This document shows positions 1 to 8,941 of a stretch of 64,000 bases of DNA, piece after piece. Under the pieces are notes generated by a model, which was not told where the DNA came from, ran no database searches, and worked only from the letters and a program-made list of their open reading frames with translations. Position numbers and translations under genes: made by a program. Source of the DNA: Thalassospira lohafexi (GTDB taxonomy: Bacteria > Pseudomonadota > Alphaproteobacteria > Rhodospirillales > Thalassospiraceae); assembly GCF_002844275.1 (NCBI RefSeq), contig NZ_NXGX01000004.1, forward strand, positions 496,001-560,000, given 5' to 3'. Position 1 is the stretch's first letter, and each line of letters opens with the position of its first letter.

Positions 1-419
<419 letters not shown>

Positions 420-564
420 GCCAGAAGGTGGGGCCGTTGGTTTAACGGACCCTTCCTGTTGTCCCGGCAGGTGGTTCTGTCGGGGTGGCATTTGCGACAC
501 CACAATAACAATCGGTGCGCAGGAGACGACGGCGGGACTATTAGACTAGTTGTTAATTGACCTT

Positions 565-584
565 TCACTTGTCGTTACAAGTGA
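565..584. promoter_or_regulatory. palindromic operator candidate upstream of the TRAP operon
   Basis: Perfect 8-bp arms tcacttgt / acaagtga are separated by cgtt, about 90 bp before the dctP start. Half-sites of the TTGT/ACAA kind are typical of GntR-FCD regulators that control uronate genes. The regulator itself is not in the window, so the assignment is inference from symmetry and position. Confidence 0.45.
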
Positions 585-674
585 CAAATTGTAAGGTTGC
601 CTAACAATAAGAAGTTCCTTTTAGGGAAAACAAGGCTTTAACGTACCACGACAAAAAGTCACGGGAGGACTCCA

Positions 675-1667
675 ATGAACACCTTTTTGAAAAACACGAC
701 CCTTACGATTGCGGCAGCCGCCGTATCGATGGCGCTTGCATCCGGTGCTCAGGCCAAAGAATGGCGCGGCTGGAACATTCATCCGCCAGAATATCCGGTT
801 TCGACCGGCATGGAAGAATTTGCCAAGCTGATCAACGAAAAATCCGGTGGCGACCTTGAAGCCAAGGTTTACCATGGTGGCGTTCTGGGCGATCAGCCTG
901 ATGCGATCCAGCAGGTGCGTCTTGGTGGTCTGGACTGGGCTGTGTTCAACCTCGGCCCGCTTGGTGAAGTGGCCCCTGAAGCAAACGTTGTTTCACTGCC
1001 ATTCATCTTTAAAAACGTCGATGCCATGCACAAAGTCATGGACGGTCCGGCCGGTCAGCAGATTGCCGATGGCCTGATCAAAGCAGGTCTTCAGCCGCTT
1101 GGTTGGTATGACTCTGGTGCGCGTTCGTTCTATAACACCAAGCACCCGATCAACACGCCAGAAGACCTCAAAGGTCTTAAATTCCGTGTGATGAGCAACG
1201 ATCTGTATGTTCAGATGGTCGCAGCCCTTGGTGGCAACGCAACCCCGATGGCATACGGCGAAGTTTACCAGTCGTTGAAAACCGGTGTGATTGACGGGGC
1301 GGAAAACAACTATCCGTCCTATGACAGTTCGGGCCATTTTGAGGCTGCGAAATACTACTCAGTCACCCAGCACCTGATCCTGCCGGAATGCCTGTGCATC
1401 AATAAGGCGCTTTATGACGGCCTGTCGGACGACGAAAAGAAAATCGTCCAAGAAGCAGCCGATGCATCGGTAAAGGTACAGCGCGCTGCCTGGGCAGAAC
1501 GTGCTGAACAGTCCAAGGAAAAAGTTATTGCTGCGGGCATCGAAGTCAACGAAATCGCTGACAAAGCGGCTTTCCAGGATGCAATGCAGCCTGTCTATGA
1601 CAACTTTGCCAAGGCAAATCCGGATCTGGCCGATCTGGTCAAAGCCATCCAGGATGCGCAGAAATAA
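675..1667 (+). CDS. TRAP transporter solute-binding protein, DctP family (probable uronate binding)
   Basis: The 330-residue protein has a signal peptide ending near SGAQA-KE, so it is periplasmic. DctP hallmarks are visible, including EFAKLINEKSGGDLEAKVYH, the conserved-arginine stretch LKGLKFRVMSN and the GVIDGAENN segment. A strong ribosome site (gggagg) precedes the ATG. It captures a carboxylated solute and delivers it to the DctQ/DctM permease encoded next. Uronate dehydrogenase and KdgD flank the set, so hexuronates such as glucuronate or galacturonate are the likely ligand; this is inference from neighbours. A hairpin after its stop may keep it expressed above the membrane subunits. 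Confidence 0.9.
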   Translation: MNTFLKNTTLTIAAAAVSMALASGAQAKEWRGWNIHPPEYPVSTGMEEFAKLINEKSGGDLEAKVYHGGVLGDQPDAIQQVRLGGLDWAVFNLGPLGEVAPEANVVSLPFIFKNVDAMHKVMDGPAGQQIADGLIKAGLQPLGWYDSGARSFYNTKHPINTPEDLKGLKFRVMSNDLYVQMVAALGGNATPMAYGEVYQSLKTGVIDGAENNYPSYDSSGHFEAAKYYSVTQHLILPECLCINKALYDGLSDDEKKIVQEAADASVKVQRAAWAERAEQSKEKVIAAGIEVNEIADKAAFQDAMQPVYDNFAKANPDLADLVKAIQDAQK

Positions 1668-1685
1668 ACCATATGTTTAAAAGCG

Positions 1686-1720
1686 GGGCGGCGATAATAT
1701 CGTCGCCCTTCTTTGTTTTT
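1686..1720 (+). terminator. intrinsic terminator or attenuator after dctP
   Basis: Arms gggcggcgat and atcgtcgccc (one G-U pair) close on a 3-nt loop and are followed by ttctttgttttt. Lying 18 bases after the dctP stop and before dctQ, it would raise the binding-protein to permease ratio. Confidence 0.65.
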
Positions 1721-1753
1721 CCTGGCTGCTGACCTTTGGTTTATTCTATTTCT

Positions 1754-1804
1754 GACTAGGGTTTGAACCCATTTCAATCATTCAATTGGGTTCAAACCCT
1801 AGTC
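1754..1804. repeat. dispersed palindromic element, copy 1
   Basis: Perfect 17-bp arms gactagggtttgaaccc (1754-1770) and its reverse complement (1788-1804) flank a 17-nt loop. The same element recurs at 56333-56379 with one compensatory base-pair change and one loop change. It sits between dctP and dctQ. There is no T-run, so it is not a standard terminator; a REP-like or non-autonomous mobile palindrome fits better. Confidence 0.75.
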
Positions 1805-1841
1805 ATACCAATCACACTACTCACATTCTGGCGGCGCAGAC

Positions 1842-2387
1842 ATGTTTTCCAGTTTTACCAATTTGATGGACCGTTTGGGCGGTGGCATTGCCGGGGTTTT
1901 GAACCTGATCGGCGGTCTGGCCCTTGTTGCGTTGATCCCAAGCTTTGCCTGGCTTGTTTTCGGGCGCTATGTCCTTAACGAAACACCGACATGGGTCGAG
2001 CAGTTTTCGTTGATCCTGATTGTCCTGATTACCTTTCCGGTGGCGGCTGCTGGCATGCGCGATAACAGCCATTTATCCGTGTCGTTCTTTCGCGATGCGT
2101 TGCCGTCAAAGGTCGCGGCGGTTGTCGCGGTCATAAGCTACGCGGCGATGGCGTGGTTTGGCTATTGGATGATGATGGGGGGCATGGATCTGGTGGCGTT
2201 TAACTGGGCCAAACAAATGCCGATCATTCATATTTCCGATGGCTGGCGATCCGTTCCGATGGCGGTGTGCGGGGCAGGGATTGCATTCTACAGTGCGGTT
2301 CATATCCTCAAGATCATCACCCGGTGGAAAGCCATTTCCGACGCCGAATATTACCACGACGATTTGCTTAATAAGGACGTTGAATAA
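1842..2387 (+). CDS. TRAP transporter small permease, DctQ family
   Basis: The 181-residue protein has four predicted membrane segments, roughly residues 15-40, 50-70, 90-115 and 130-150. It carries the family-typical FGRYVLNETPTWVEQFSLIL block. DctQ proteins pair with DctM in the inner membrane and help couple the binding protein to Na+-driven uptake. Its stop codon directly abuts the ATG of the large permease, so the two are translationally coupled. The ribosome site before the start is weak, and the gene follows both a hairpin and a palindromic repeat, which suggests lower expression than dctP. Confidence 0.87.
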   Translation: MFSSFTNLMDRLGGGIAGVLNLIGGLALVALIPSFAWLVFGRYVLNETPTWVEQFSLILIVLITFPVAAAGMRDNSHLSVSFFRDALPSKVAAVVAVISYAAMAWFGYWMMMGGMDLVAFNWAKQMPIIHISDGWRSVPMAVCGAGIAFYSAVHILKIITRWKAISDAEYYHDDLLNKDVE

Positions 2388-3677
2388 ATGGGCATGACCA
2401 TTCTTCTGGGCCTGTTTGCCATTGGTATTATCATTGGCATGCCCGTTGCCATCGCACTTGGCATTGCTGCGCTTGGGGCGTTTTTCTTTGAAGGGTTGCC
2501 GACCCTGATCGCGTTTCAGCGGATCGGGTCGGGCGTCAGTGCCTTTTCGCTTCTGGCCATTCCGTTCTTTATCTTTGCCGGGGAGCTGATGCTGCATGGC
2601 GGGATTGCCAACCGGCTGGTGCAATTTGCCACAGCATTGGTCGGCAGCCGCCGGGGCGGGCTTGGCATTGTGAACGTGTTTTCATCCATGCTGTTTGGCG
2701 GGATTTCGGGCTCAGCCGTTGCCGATACCTCCGCCCTTGGCTCGATCCTTATTCCGGTGATGAAAAAGGAAGGGTATCGGGCTGATTACGCGGTCAATGT
2801 GACGGTCACATCCTCCATCGCCGGGATCATGATCCCGCCCAGTCACAATATGATCCTTTATGCGGTGGCAGCCGGTGGCGGCATTTCAATTTCCAAGCTG
2901 TTCATGGCCGGTGTTGTGCCGGGCATCATCATGTGCGTGCTGCTGGGCTTGGCGACGTGGCTTGTGGCGATCAAGCATGGCTATCCGTCCGAGCCGTTCC
3001 CCGGTTGGGGTGTTGTCTGGCGCACCGCCGTTCGGGCCATTCCGGGCTTCTTTACTGCTGTGATCATTGTCGGCGGGGTTTTGAGCGGTGTGTTCACCGT
3101 GACAGAATCTGGTGCCATTGGCGTTGCCTATGCGCTCATCATTACGGGCTTTGTCTACCGTGAGCTGAGTTGGGACGGGTTTATTGCCGCGGTCAAACAA
3201 TCGGCCAAGACGACGTCGCTTGTGATGCTTTTGGTCGGCTGTGCCTCGGCATATGGCTATATGCTGGCTTTCTATCAGGTACCCGATGCGCTGGCCGAAG
3301 CCATTACCGGCATCACCGATAATCCGATCATGGTTCTGTTGCTGATCAATCTGATGTTGCTGGTGGCGGGCATGATCATGGATATGGCGGCCCTGATCCT
3401 GATCTGTACGCCGATCTTCCTGCCACTTGCGATGCAGTTTGGCATGGACCCGATCCAGTTTGGCATGGTTTTGATGATGAACTTGGGCCTTGGCCTGTGC
3501 ACACCACCGGTGGGGTCTTGCCTGTTTGTCGGCTGTGCCATTGGCGGGGTGAAAATCGAACACGCGGTGCGTACGATCTGGCCATTTTATCTGGCGATCC
3601 TAACCGCGCTTCTTCTGACAACCTATGTTCCGGCGATTTCATTGACCTTGCCTAACCTTGTGTTTGGCAGCAACTGA
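2388..3677 (+). CDS. TRAP transporter large permease, DctM family
   Basis: The 429-residue, strongly hydrophobic protein has about twelve membrane segments. DctM motifs are evident: FAGELMLHGGIANRLV, the MLFGGISGSAVADTSALGSI segment, and IMIPPSHNMILYA with its internal counterpart LGLCTPPVGSCLFVGC. These elements form the substrate- and Na+-binding core in the family. The ATG follows the dctQ stop with no gap. uronate dehydrogenase starts 34 bases after its stop, so transport and the first oxidation step are probably cotranscribed. Confidence 0.93.
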   Translation: MGMTILLGLFAIGIIIGMPVAIALGIAALGAFFFEGLPTLIAFQRIGSGVSAFSLLAIPFFIFAGELMLHGGIANRLVQFATALVGSRRGGLGIVNVFSSMLFGGISGSAVADTSALGSILIPVMKKEGYRADYAVNVTVTSSIAGIMIPPSHNMILYAVAAGGGISISKLFMAGVVPGIIMCVLLGLATWLVAIKHGYPSEPFPGWGVVWRTAVRAIPGFFTAVIIVGGVLSGVFTVTESGAIGVAYALIITGFVYRELSWDGFIAAVKQSAKTTSLVMLLVGCASAYGYMLAFYQVPDALAEAITGITDNPIMVLLLINLMLLVAGMIMDMAALILICTPIFLPLAMQFGMDPIQFGMVLMMNLGLGLCTPPVGSCLFVGCAIGGVKIEHAVRTIWPFYLAILTALLLTTYVPAISLTLPNLVFGSN

Positions 3678-3711
3678 TCGCGGATCAAGACGCATATCAA
3701 AGAGGACTATA

Positions 3712-4506
3712 ATGAAACGTTTGCTGATTACCGGTGCCGCCGGCAACCTTGGTAAAATCTGCCGCGAAGGGCTTAAAGGCTATGCCGATGTCATTCGCCT
3801 GTCGGACCTTGCCCCGATGGACCCGGCTGGCCCGAACGAGGAAGTCGTTCAGTGTGACCTTGCCGACCGTGCAGCAGTGCATGAACTGACCAAGGATGTC
3901 GATGGCATCGTTCATCTGGGTGGCATTTCGATTGAAGCCGCGTTTGATGACCTGCTTCAGGCCAATTTGCTCGGTACCTATAACCTGTATGAAGGGGCGC
4001 GCAAGAATGGCAAGCCTCGTATCCTGTTTGCCAGTTCAAACCATGCCATTGGCTTTCACAAGCGCACCACCAAACTTGATGATGCCTCCGAACAGCGCCC
4101 CGATAGCCTGTACGGCGTGACCAAATGCTATGGCGAGGCACTGGCGAGTTACTATAACGACAAGTTCGATGTTGAAACCGTGTCGCTTCGCATCGGGTCG
4201 TGCTTTGACAAGCCGCGTAATCGCCGGATGCTGTCAACCTGGATGAGCCCGCGTGACTTTATGTCGCTGATAAAGGCGGTATTTGATGCACCGATGACCG
4301 GCCATCTGGTGATGTATGGCGTTTCAAACAACGCATCCAAATGGTGGAGCAACGACCACGCCGCATTTTTGGGATGGAATCCCCAAGACAGCTCCGAGCA
4401 GTTCCGTGCGGAAATTGAAGCCGCCTCTGAGGCCGAAGACCGCCATGACCCGGCGGTGATTTATCAAGGTGGACCTTTTGCCTCGGCAGGTCATTTCGAA
4501 GACTGA
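3712..4506 (+). CDS. udh: uronate dehydrogenase (NAD-dependent)
   Basis: The 264-residue short-chain dehydrogenase/epimerase-fold enzyme matches the usual length of bacterial Udh. The N-terminal Rossmann motif TGAAGNLGK and the catalytic YGVTK (Tyr and Lys) with an upstream FASSNHAIGFH serine region are present, as is the Udh-typical RIGSCFDKPRNRRMLSTW stretch. Udh oxidises glucuronate or galacturonate at C1 to the aldarolactone with NAD+. An in-frame start exists further upstream inside dctM, but the ATG at 3712 follows an agaggac ribosome site and gives the canonical N-terminus. A terminator follows. It works with the TRAP carrier and KdgD. Confidence 0.93.
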   Translation: MKRLLITGAAGNLGKICREGLKGYADVIRLSDLAPMDPAGPNEEVVQCDLADRAAVHELTKDVDGIVHLGGISIEAAFDDLLQANLLGTYNLYEGARKNGKPRILFASSNHAIGFHKRTTKLDDASEQRPDSLYGVTKCYGEALASYYNDKFDVETVSLRIGSCFDKPRNRRMLSTWMSPRDFMSLIKAVFDAPMTGHLVMYGVSNNASKWWSNDHAAFLGWNPQDSSEQFRAEIEAASEAEDRHDPAVIYQGGPFASAGHFED

Positions 4507-4548
4507 GGTGAGTAAATAGGTCCAATCATCTGATTTGGTAAGATGCCC

Positions 4549-4579
4549 GAAAGGCCCGCATGTGCGGGCCTTTCATCTT
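4549..4579 (+). terminator. intrinsic terminator after udh
   Basis: Perfect 12-bp arms gaaaggcccgca / tgcgggcctttc enclose a 2-nt centre, and outer aagatg/catctt bases extend the stem. It ends the uronate operon before the iron locus. Confidence 0.8.
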
Positions 4580-4622
4580 TGGGATTGACGATTGTTTCTC
4601 ATCGACTATAACCGTCATTGAA

Positions 4623-4641
4623 AATGATAACCGTTATCATT
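4623..4641. promoter_or_regulatory. Fur box upstream of the FecI-type sigma gene
   Basis: aatgataa-ccg-ttatcatt is a 19-bp palindrome very close to the classical Fur consensus. It lies 18 bp before the sigma-factor start, where Fur-Fe2+ would block transcription. Iron control is inferred from the site and the downstream genes. Confidence 0.85.
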
Positions 4642-4658
4642 ATTGATTATGCCGGTGT

Positions 4659-5189
4659 ATGAGTATGGCGGCCAGTGACCGTTTCTGGGATGGAATTTAC
4701 CAACAATATCATCCGCGTCTTCTGCGTCAGGTTGAAAAATACCTGCCCACGCGTGAGGAAAGTCAGGACGTGTTGCAGGATCTTTATGTGCAATTGCGCC
4801 GCCGGGATGTTGACCCCAAAGAAGTCGAAAATCCGCCGGCCTATTTGATGCGCATGGCAACCAATCTGGCGATTGATGTTCTGCGCCGGAAAAGCCGCAA
4901 CCCGCTGGAATTTAGCGACCCTTCCGACATCGCCGAGATGAAGGGCAGCGGTGATCTTTACGCGACACCCGAACAAATCAGTTCAGATCGTCAACGGCTT
5001 GATATCATTGCAATGGCGGTTGAAAGTTTGCCGCCACGCTGTCGCGAAGCGTTTCTTTTCTGCAAACGCGACCATCTGACCCCGGCCGAGGCGGCAGAAA
5101 AGCTTGGGGTTAGTCGTAATATGGTGGAAAAGCATTTGCGAACTGCGTTAAAGCATTGTCGGGAAGTCTTGGCGCGTCATGAGAATTAG
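4659..5189 (+). CDS. ECF sigma factor, FecI family
   Basis: The 176-residue protein has region 2 (YHPRLLRQVEKYLPTREESQDVLQDLYVQL) followed by NPPAYLMRMATNLAIDVLRR, and region 4 with the helix-turn-helix LTPAEAAEKLGVSRNMVEKHLRTALKHCRE. It belongs to the iron-starvation FecI class and is followed by a FecR-type regulator and an STN-containing TonB receptor, the standard cell-surface signalling trio. The Fur box just upstream indicates expression when iron is scarce. An internal ATG two codons in is an equally possible start. The ligand is unknown, but a ferric siderophore is likely. Confidence 0.92.
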   Translation: MSMAASDRFWDGIYQQYHPRLLRQVEKYLPTREESQDVLQDLYVQLRRRDVDPKEVENPPAYLMRMATNLAIDVLRRKSRNPLEFSDPSDIAEMKGSGDLYATPEQISSDRQRLDIIAMAVESLPPRCREAFLFCKRDHLTPAEAAEKLGVSRNMVEKHLRTALKHCREVLARHEN

Positions 5190-5278
5190 GGGATTGTTCC
5201 TTGATATCCTCATTTCCCCGTTCCGAACGTCATTTAACCAATAAGACACTTTATCAAAGGCCGGGCCGCAAAATTGCC

Positions 5279-6373
5279 ATGACAGAATTCCGTTATCCTG
5301 ACGATTGCACATGCGACAAGGACATTGCCGATTTTTGGGCCGTCCGGTTTGACGGCGGTGATCTTGACCGCACCGAACAGGTTGCGTTTGATCGCTGGCT
5401 GGCGGCATCGCCACAAAATTTGGGGCTGCTCGACCGGGCGCGCCAAACATGGCGCAGTATGGAAATTGTGGCCGCCGACGCCAAAGGCCCTGCCGGGCCA
5501 CTTGCGGTTGATCAAAACCGATCATCACATAACGTGTCAAAAGATATGCCGCGTGCGCTTGATCAAACGGATCTTGATGGCATTCGCGATGATCTTGAAC
5601 GCCTTGGTGCTCTGGGTGGTGGGACGGGACGGTTGCCGGGCATGCGTCCGGTAAACCGGAAATTCAGACCCGTTATGGCGGTGGCGACCTTGATGGTGAT
5701 TATCGCATTGTTTGTTTTTGGGGCGGTGCGCCCTGATCCCGACCTGATGGCGGAAAAGTCGGCCAATGCCATTTCGCAAATCCATGACTTGCCCGACGGG
5801 TCGCAGATCTGGATGGAGCCGGGCACACGGTTAAACATCGATTATACGCCGGAGTTCCGCGATATCACGGTGCTGCAGGGCGGTATCTATATCAAGGTGG
5901 CAAAGGACGCATCACGTCCGCTTCGCGTTGGTGTCGGTGATCTGGTGGCGCGTGCGGTGGGTACGGAATTTGCCGCGTCAAACTGGGCGGGTCATCCGCG
6001 GGTCGAAGTCCGCGAAGGTGTGGTTGATGTTCTAAGCGGTGATCTTCGATTGGCGCAATTGTCCGCCGGACACGCCGCATGGCAGGGCGCACAGGGCGAT
6101 ATGCGCTATGGCGCCTACGACATTGATCGGTTGGCCGCATGGCGCGATGGGCGATGGATCGCAGAAGACATGCCACTTGAAGAACTTCTGGCAAAAATCA
6201 CGCCCCTGATCGCCGATGAAACCTATGTTCTTGATCCGCTTTTGGATGATGTCTATGTCACCGGCAGCTTTGACCTCAGCAAACCGCAAAGTGCAATTGC
6301 CGCAGTGCTCGGTGCTTACGCACTTAAAAAGGAATCCTTCCCGGGTGGCTTCGAAATAATTTCAAAAAAATAG
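5279..6373 (+). CDS. FecR-family transmembrane sigma regulator
   Basis: The protein is 364 residues from the chosen ATG. It has an N-terminal cytoplasmic FecR_N-like segment (ADFWAVRFDGGDLDRTEQVAF, with RWLAASPQN), one membrane span (VMAVATLMVIIALFVFGAV) and a periplasmic FecR domain with LPDGSQIWMEPGTRLNIDY, FRDITVLQGGIYIKVAKD and VGTEFA. The C-terminal PLEELLAKITPLI region resembles the DUF4974/STN-like end. FecR relays the signal from the loaded outer-membrane receptor to the sigma factor. A TTG at 5201 in the same frame could extend it by 26 residues; neither start has a strong ribosome site. Confidence 0.88.
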   Translation: MTEFRYPDDCTCDKDIADFWAVRFDGGDLDRTEQVAFDRWLAASPQNLGLLDRARQTWRSMEIVAADAKGPAGPLAVDQNRSSHNVSKDMPRALDQTDLDGIRDDLERLGALGGGTGRLPGMRPVNRKFRPVMAVATLMVIIALFVFGAVRPDPDLMAEKSANAISQIHDLPDGSQIWMEPGTRLNIDYTPEFRDITVLQGGIYIKVAKDASRPLRVGVGDLVARAVGTEFAASNWAGHPRVEVREGVVDVLSGDLRLAQLSAGHAAWQGAQGDMRYGAYDIDRLAAWRDGRWIAEDMPLEELLAKITPLIADETYVLDPLLDDVYVTGSFDLSKPQSAIAAVLGAYALKKESFPGGFEIISKK

Positions 6374-6459
6374 CATAACCGACATCCTCAAACCCCGTCC
6401 CCATGCGTCATGAGGATAATAGTGAGTTGCATTATTATTTCTGATCTTGGGGAAAACGC

Positions 6460-8874
6460 GTGAAAAACACGAAAATGACAAAAGCACGCATGCTGGGCAC
6501 CAGTGCGCTGGTTGCCGCCGTGCTGGGGATTTCAACACCAAACGCATTTGCGCAATCTGGCGCAAGCATACCGCAAGTGGTGGCGATCACTGCGGGCGAT
6601 TTGCGGACGGCACTTGATCAATTGACCGGGCAGTTCGGTCTTCAACTGATTGTTCAGGGCAACCTTTCGGGGCTTAACAGCCCGTCGGTCAGCGGGGAGT
6701 TCAACGCACAAGCCGCCCTGACGGCTTTGCTGGCAGGGTCCGGGCATAGCTTTGAATTCATTACCGAAGACAGCGTGCGGGTTTTCCCACTGGCGGCACA
6801 GCAAACAGATAGCTCGATGGTCCTTCCTGACATTGTTGTAAGTGCCACGCGGTCGCGCCGTTCCATCACATCGATGTCGCCATCCGTTGTGGTGATTGGT
6901 CGTGATCAGATTGACGCCCAACTGGCGAAAACAAGCGACATCACCAACGTCATTCGCAATTCCGTGCCGGGCTTCATGTTTGATGACCAAAGCCTGATTG
7001 GCAGTACAGAAACCTTCCGGGGGCGTGATGTGCAGGTGCTGGTCGACGGGATTTCGCGCAATACGCCGCTTCGTAATTCAAGCCGCATTCTGTCGATGAT
7101 TGATGTTGCCCAGATCGAAAGCATCGAAGTCATCCCCGGATCAAACGCCATGAACGGCGATGGTGCCACCGGGGCAACCATCAACATCATCACCAAAACC
7201 GGCGAGGCCGGGGTAAACACTTTTACGGTTGATGGTCATATCAAGGCCTTTACCGAAGATGTTGGTGACAGTCTTGCCCCATCCCTGACCCTGTCGGGAA
7301 GTGGCGGTGTTGGTGCGGTGGATTACGCCGCCAGCATCACCGGAGCCAAATCAGAAAACTACTATGACGGTTACGGCAATCAGATGCCGTCCGACGCGAT
7401 GCTGGGGCAGGGCGGTTTTGACAATGCCGAGGATCTCAACATTTTTGCAAAAACCGGCCTGACGCTGGCTGATGGGCATCGTCTGTTTCTGTCGGGCGAA
7501 GTCGTTCGGTTTCGTCAGGATATTGAATATTATCCCGACCTGACCACCGATCCGATTTCGGTTGATTATGACGAACCGTACAATGCCCAGCCGCTTGAGG
7601 ATGAGAGCCAGTATTTCACCGCCGGATATGAATATGACTTTGGCAAGCTTGGCGTTGGCGATCTTAAGCTGTTTTACAATGACAGCTATAAACAGGCTGC
7701 GAACGCGCAATATCACGCGACCTATAACTTTGCACTGGTCGCACTGCCCGGTAGCCCCGCAGCCGAAGATCCGCGGGGCCAGTCGGTGATTGATACGGTG
7801 AAAACCGGGGTGAAACTTTCGACCGATACGTCGCTTGATATGATCTATGACGGCATGACGGTTAGTTGGGGCGGGGACCTGACATATGATGATGTCAAAT
7901 ACCGCACGGTAAGTGGGCGCGATATTGGTGCCCCGATGACGCAGGACGGCACGGCGGTCTTTGCCCAACTGTCCGCCCCGGTGACCGAATACCTCGATCT
8001 ATCGGGTGGGGTGCGTTATGAAAAATATGACCTGACGGTCAAGGATTTCACCCGTCCGAACTATATGCGCTATGTCGGCGGTGTCGGGCAGGCTTATTTC
8101 GGAACAGCCGATTTTGTTGGCGGCAACACGACCTATGATGCGGTGACCTATAATGCATCGGCAGTGGTGCACTGGACTGATAAAATTGATACCTCGCTAA
8201 GTTACAGCGAAGGGTTCTCTGTTCCCGATGTCGGGGCCTATACCCGCCGGGCCGGATTGACCGGCATTCCACTTGATTTTGCCGATATTGATGTTGAGGC
8301 GTCCAAGGTCAAAACCTATGAGCTGGCCGCACGCTATGCCGGGACCGATTTTCGCACCACGGGTGCTGTTTACATGAGCACGAACGAGCGCGGTGATAAC
8401 TTTGATTCATCGACCAACAAGCTCAGTCAGGAAAAAGAACGCATTCTTGGTGCCGAACTCAGTGCCGAATACGACATCAGCGAAGATACCTTTGTCGGTG
8501 CCTTGGCATCCTACGTCGAAGGACGCTATGACACCAACGAAGACGGTGATCTTGATAGCTGGCTTCCCAATAACCGCATTCCATCGCCGTTCCGCTTTAC
8601 CGGATATGTCGACAGTTACGTCTGGGATGATCTGAATATGCGCTTTGATGGCACATACACCGCCCCGCGGAGTAAGATCGAAGATGCAAAGATCAAATCG
8701 AGCCTCGTCTTTAACCTGTCGGCCCATTACCCGGTATTGGGCGGAACAGCGCGGTTCGGGGTCGAAAACATCTTTGACGCCAGCTATGAAAACCCGGCGG
8801 CAACCGCACTGCGCGGCTATTCCGTCGCCGGACATGGCCGAACCGTTATGCTGGGGTTCCGGCGCGAATTTTAA
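6460..8874 (+). CDS. TonB-dependent siderophore receptor with N-terminal STN signalling domain
   Basis: The 804-residue protein starts at GTG with ttggggaaa upstream. A signal peptide ends at NAFA-QS. The STN domain (about residues 45-112: AGDLRTALDQLTGQFGLQL, VSGEFNAQAALTALL) precedes a TonB-box-like LPDIVVSATRSRR, the plug (VPGFMFDD, IESIEVIPGSNA, GATGATINIITKTG) and a 22-strand barrel ending in the aromatic-terminated signature RTVMLGFRREF. STN-type receptors transport a ferric siderophore and also switch on their own sigma/FecR pair, encoded immediately upstream. The plug and final-strand motifs are intact. A terminator follows. Confidence 0.94.
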   Translation: MKNTKMTKARMLGTSALVAAVLGISTPNAFAQSGASIPQVVAITAGDLRTALDQLTGQFGLQLIVQGNLSGLNSPSVSGEFNAQAALTALLAGSGHSFEFITEDSVRVFPLAAQQTDSSMVLPDIVVSATRSRRSITSMSPSVVVIGRDQIDAQLAKTSDITNVIRNSVPGFMFDDQSLIGSTETFRGRDVQVLVDGISRNTPLRNSSRILSMIDVAQIESIEVIPGSNAMNGDGATGATINIITKTGEAGVNTFTVDGHIKAFTEDVGDSLAPSLTLSGSGGVGAVDYAASITGAKSENYYDGYGNQMPSDAMLGQGGFDNAEDLNIFAKTGLTLADGHRLFLSGEVVRFRQDIEYYPDLTTDPISVDYDEPYNAQPLEDESQYFTAGYEYDFGKLGVGDLKLFYNDSYKQAANAQYHATYNFALVALPGSPAAEDPRGQSVIDTVKTGVKLSTDTSLDMIYDGMTVSWGGDLTYDDVKYRTVSGRDIGAPMTQDGTAVFAQLSAPVTEYLDLSGGVRYEKYDLTVKDFTRPNYMRYVGGVGQAYFGTADFVGGNTTYDAVTYNASAVVHWTDKIDTSLSYSEGFSVPDVGAYTRRAGLTGIPLDFADIDVEASKVKTYELAARYAGTDFRTTGAVYMSTNERGDNFDSSTNKLSQEKERILGAELSAEYDISEDTFVGALASYVEGRYDTNEDGDLDSWLPNNRIPSPFRFTGYVDSYVWDDLNMRFDGTYTAPRSKIEDAKIKSSLVFNLSAHYPVLGGTARFGVENIFDASYENPAATALRGYSVAGHGRTVMLGFRREF

Positions 8875-8897
8875 CGCCGCATTTTGTTTGAAATACG

Positions 8898-8925
8898 GGC
8901 CCGGTGGTTTTCCGCCGGGCCATTT
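8898..8925 (+). terminator. intrinsic terminator after the TonB receptor
   Basis: Arms ggcccggtgg and ccgccgggcc (one G-U pair) with a tttt loop are followed by attttga, 24 bases after the receptor stop. Confidence 0.75.
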
Positions 8926-8941
8926 TGATTGGGAAACGACC

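Noticed and set aside
2886-3563. Minus-strand open frame of 225 codons opposite dctM
   Set aside because: His/Asn/Gln-rich antisense product typical of shadows of hydrophobic membrane genes.
6411-6445. Second Fur box before the TonB receptor (gataatagtgagttgcattatta)
   Set aside because: Only loosely symmetric and AT-rich; a FecI-dependent promoter is equally possible, so it was not listed as a site.
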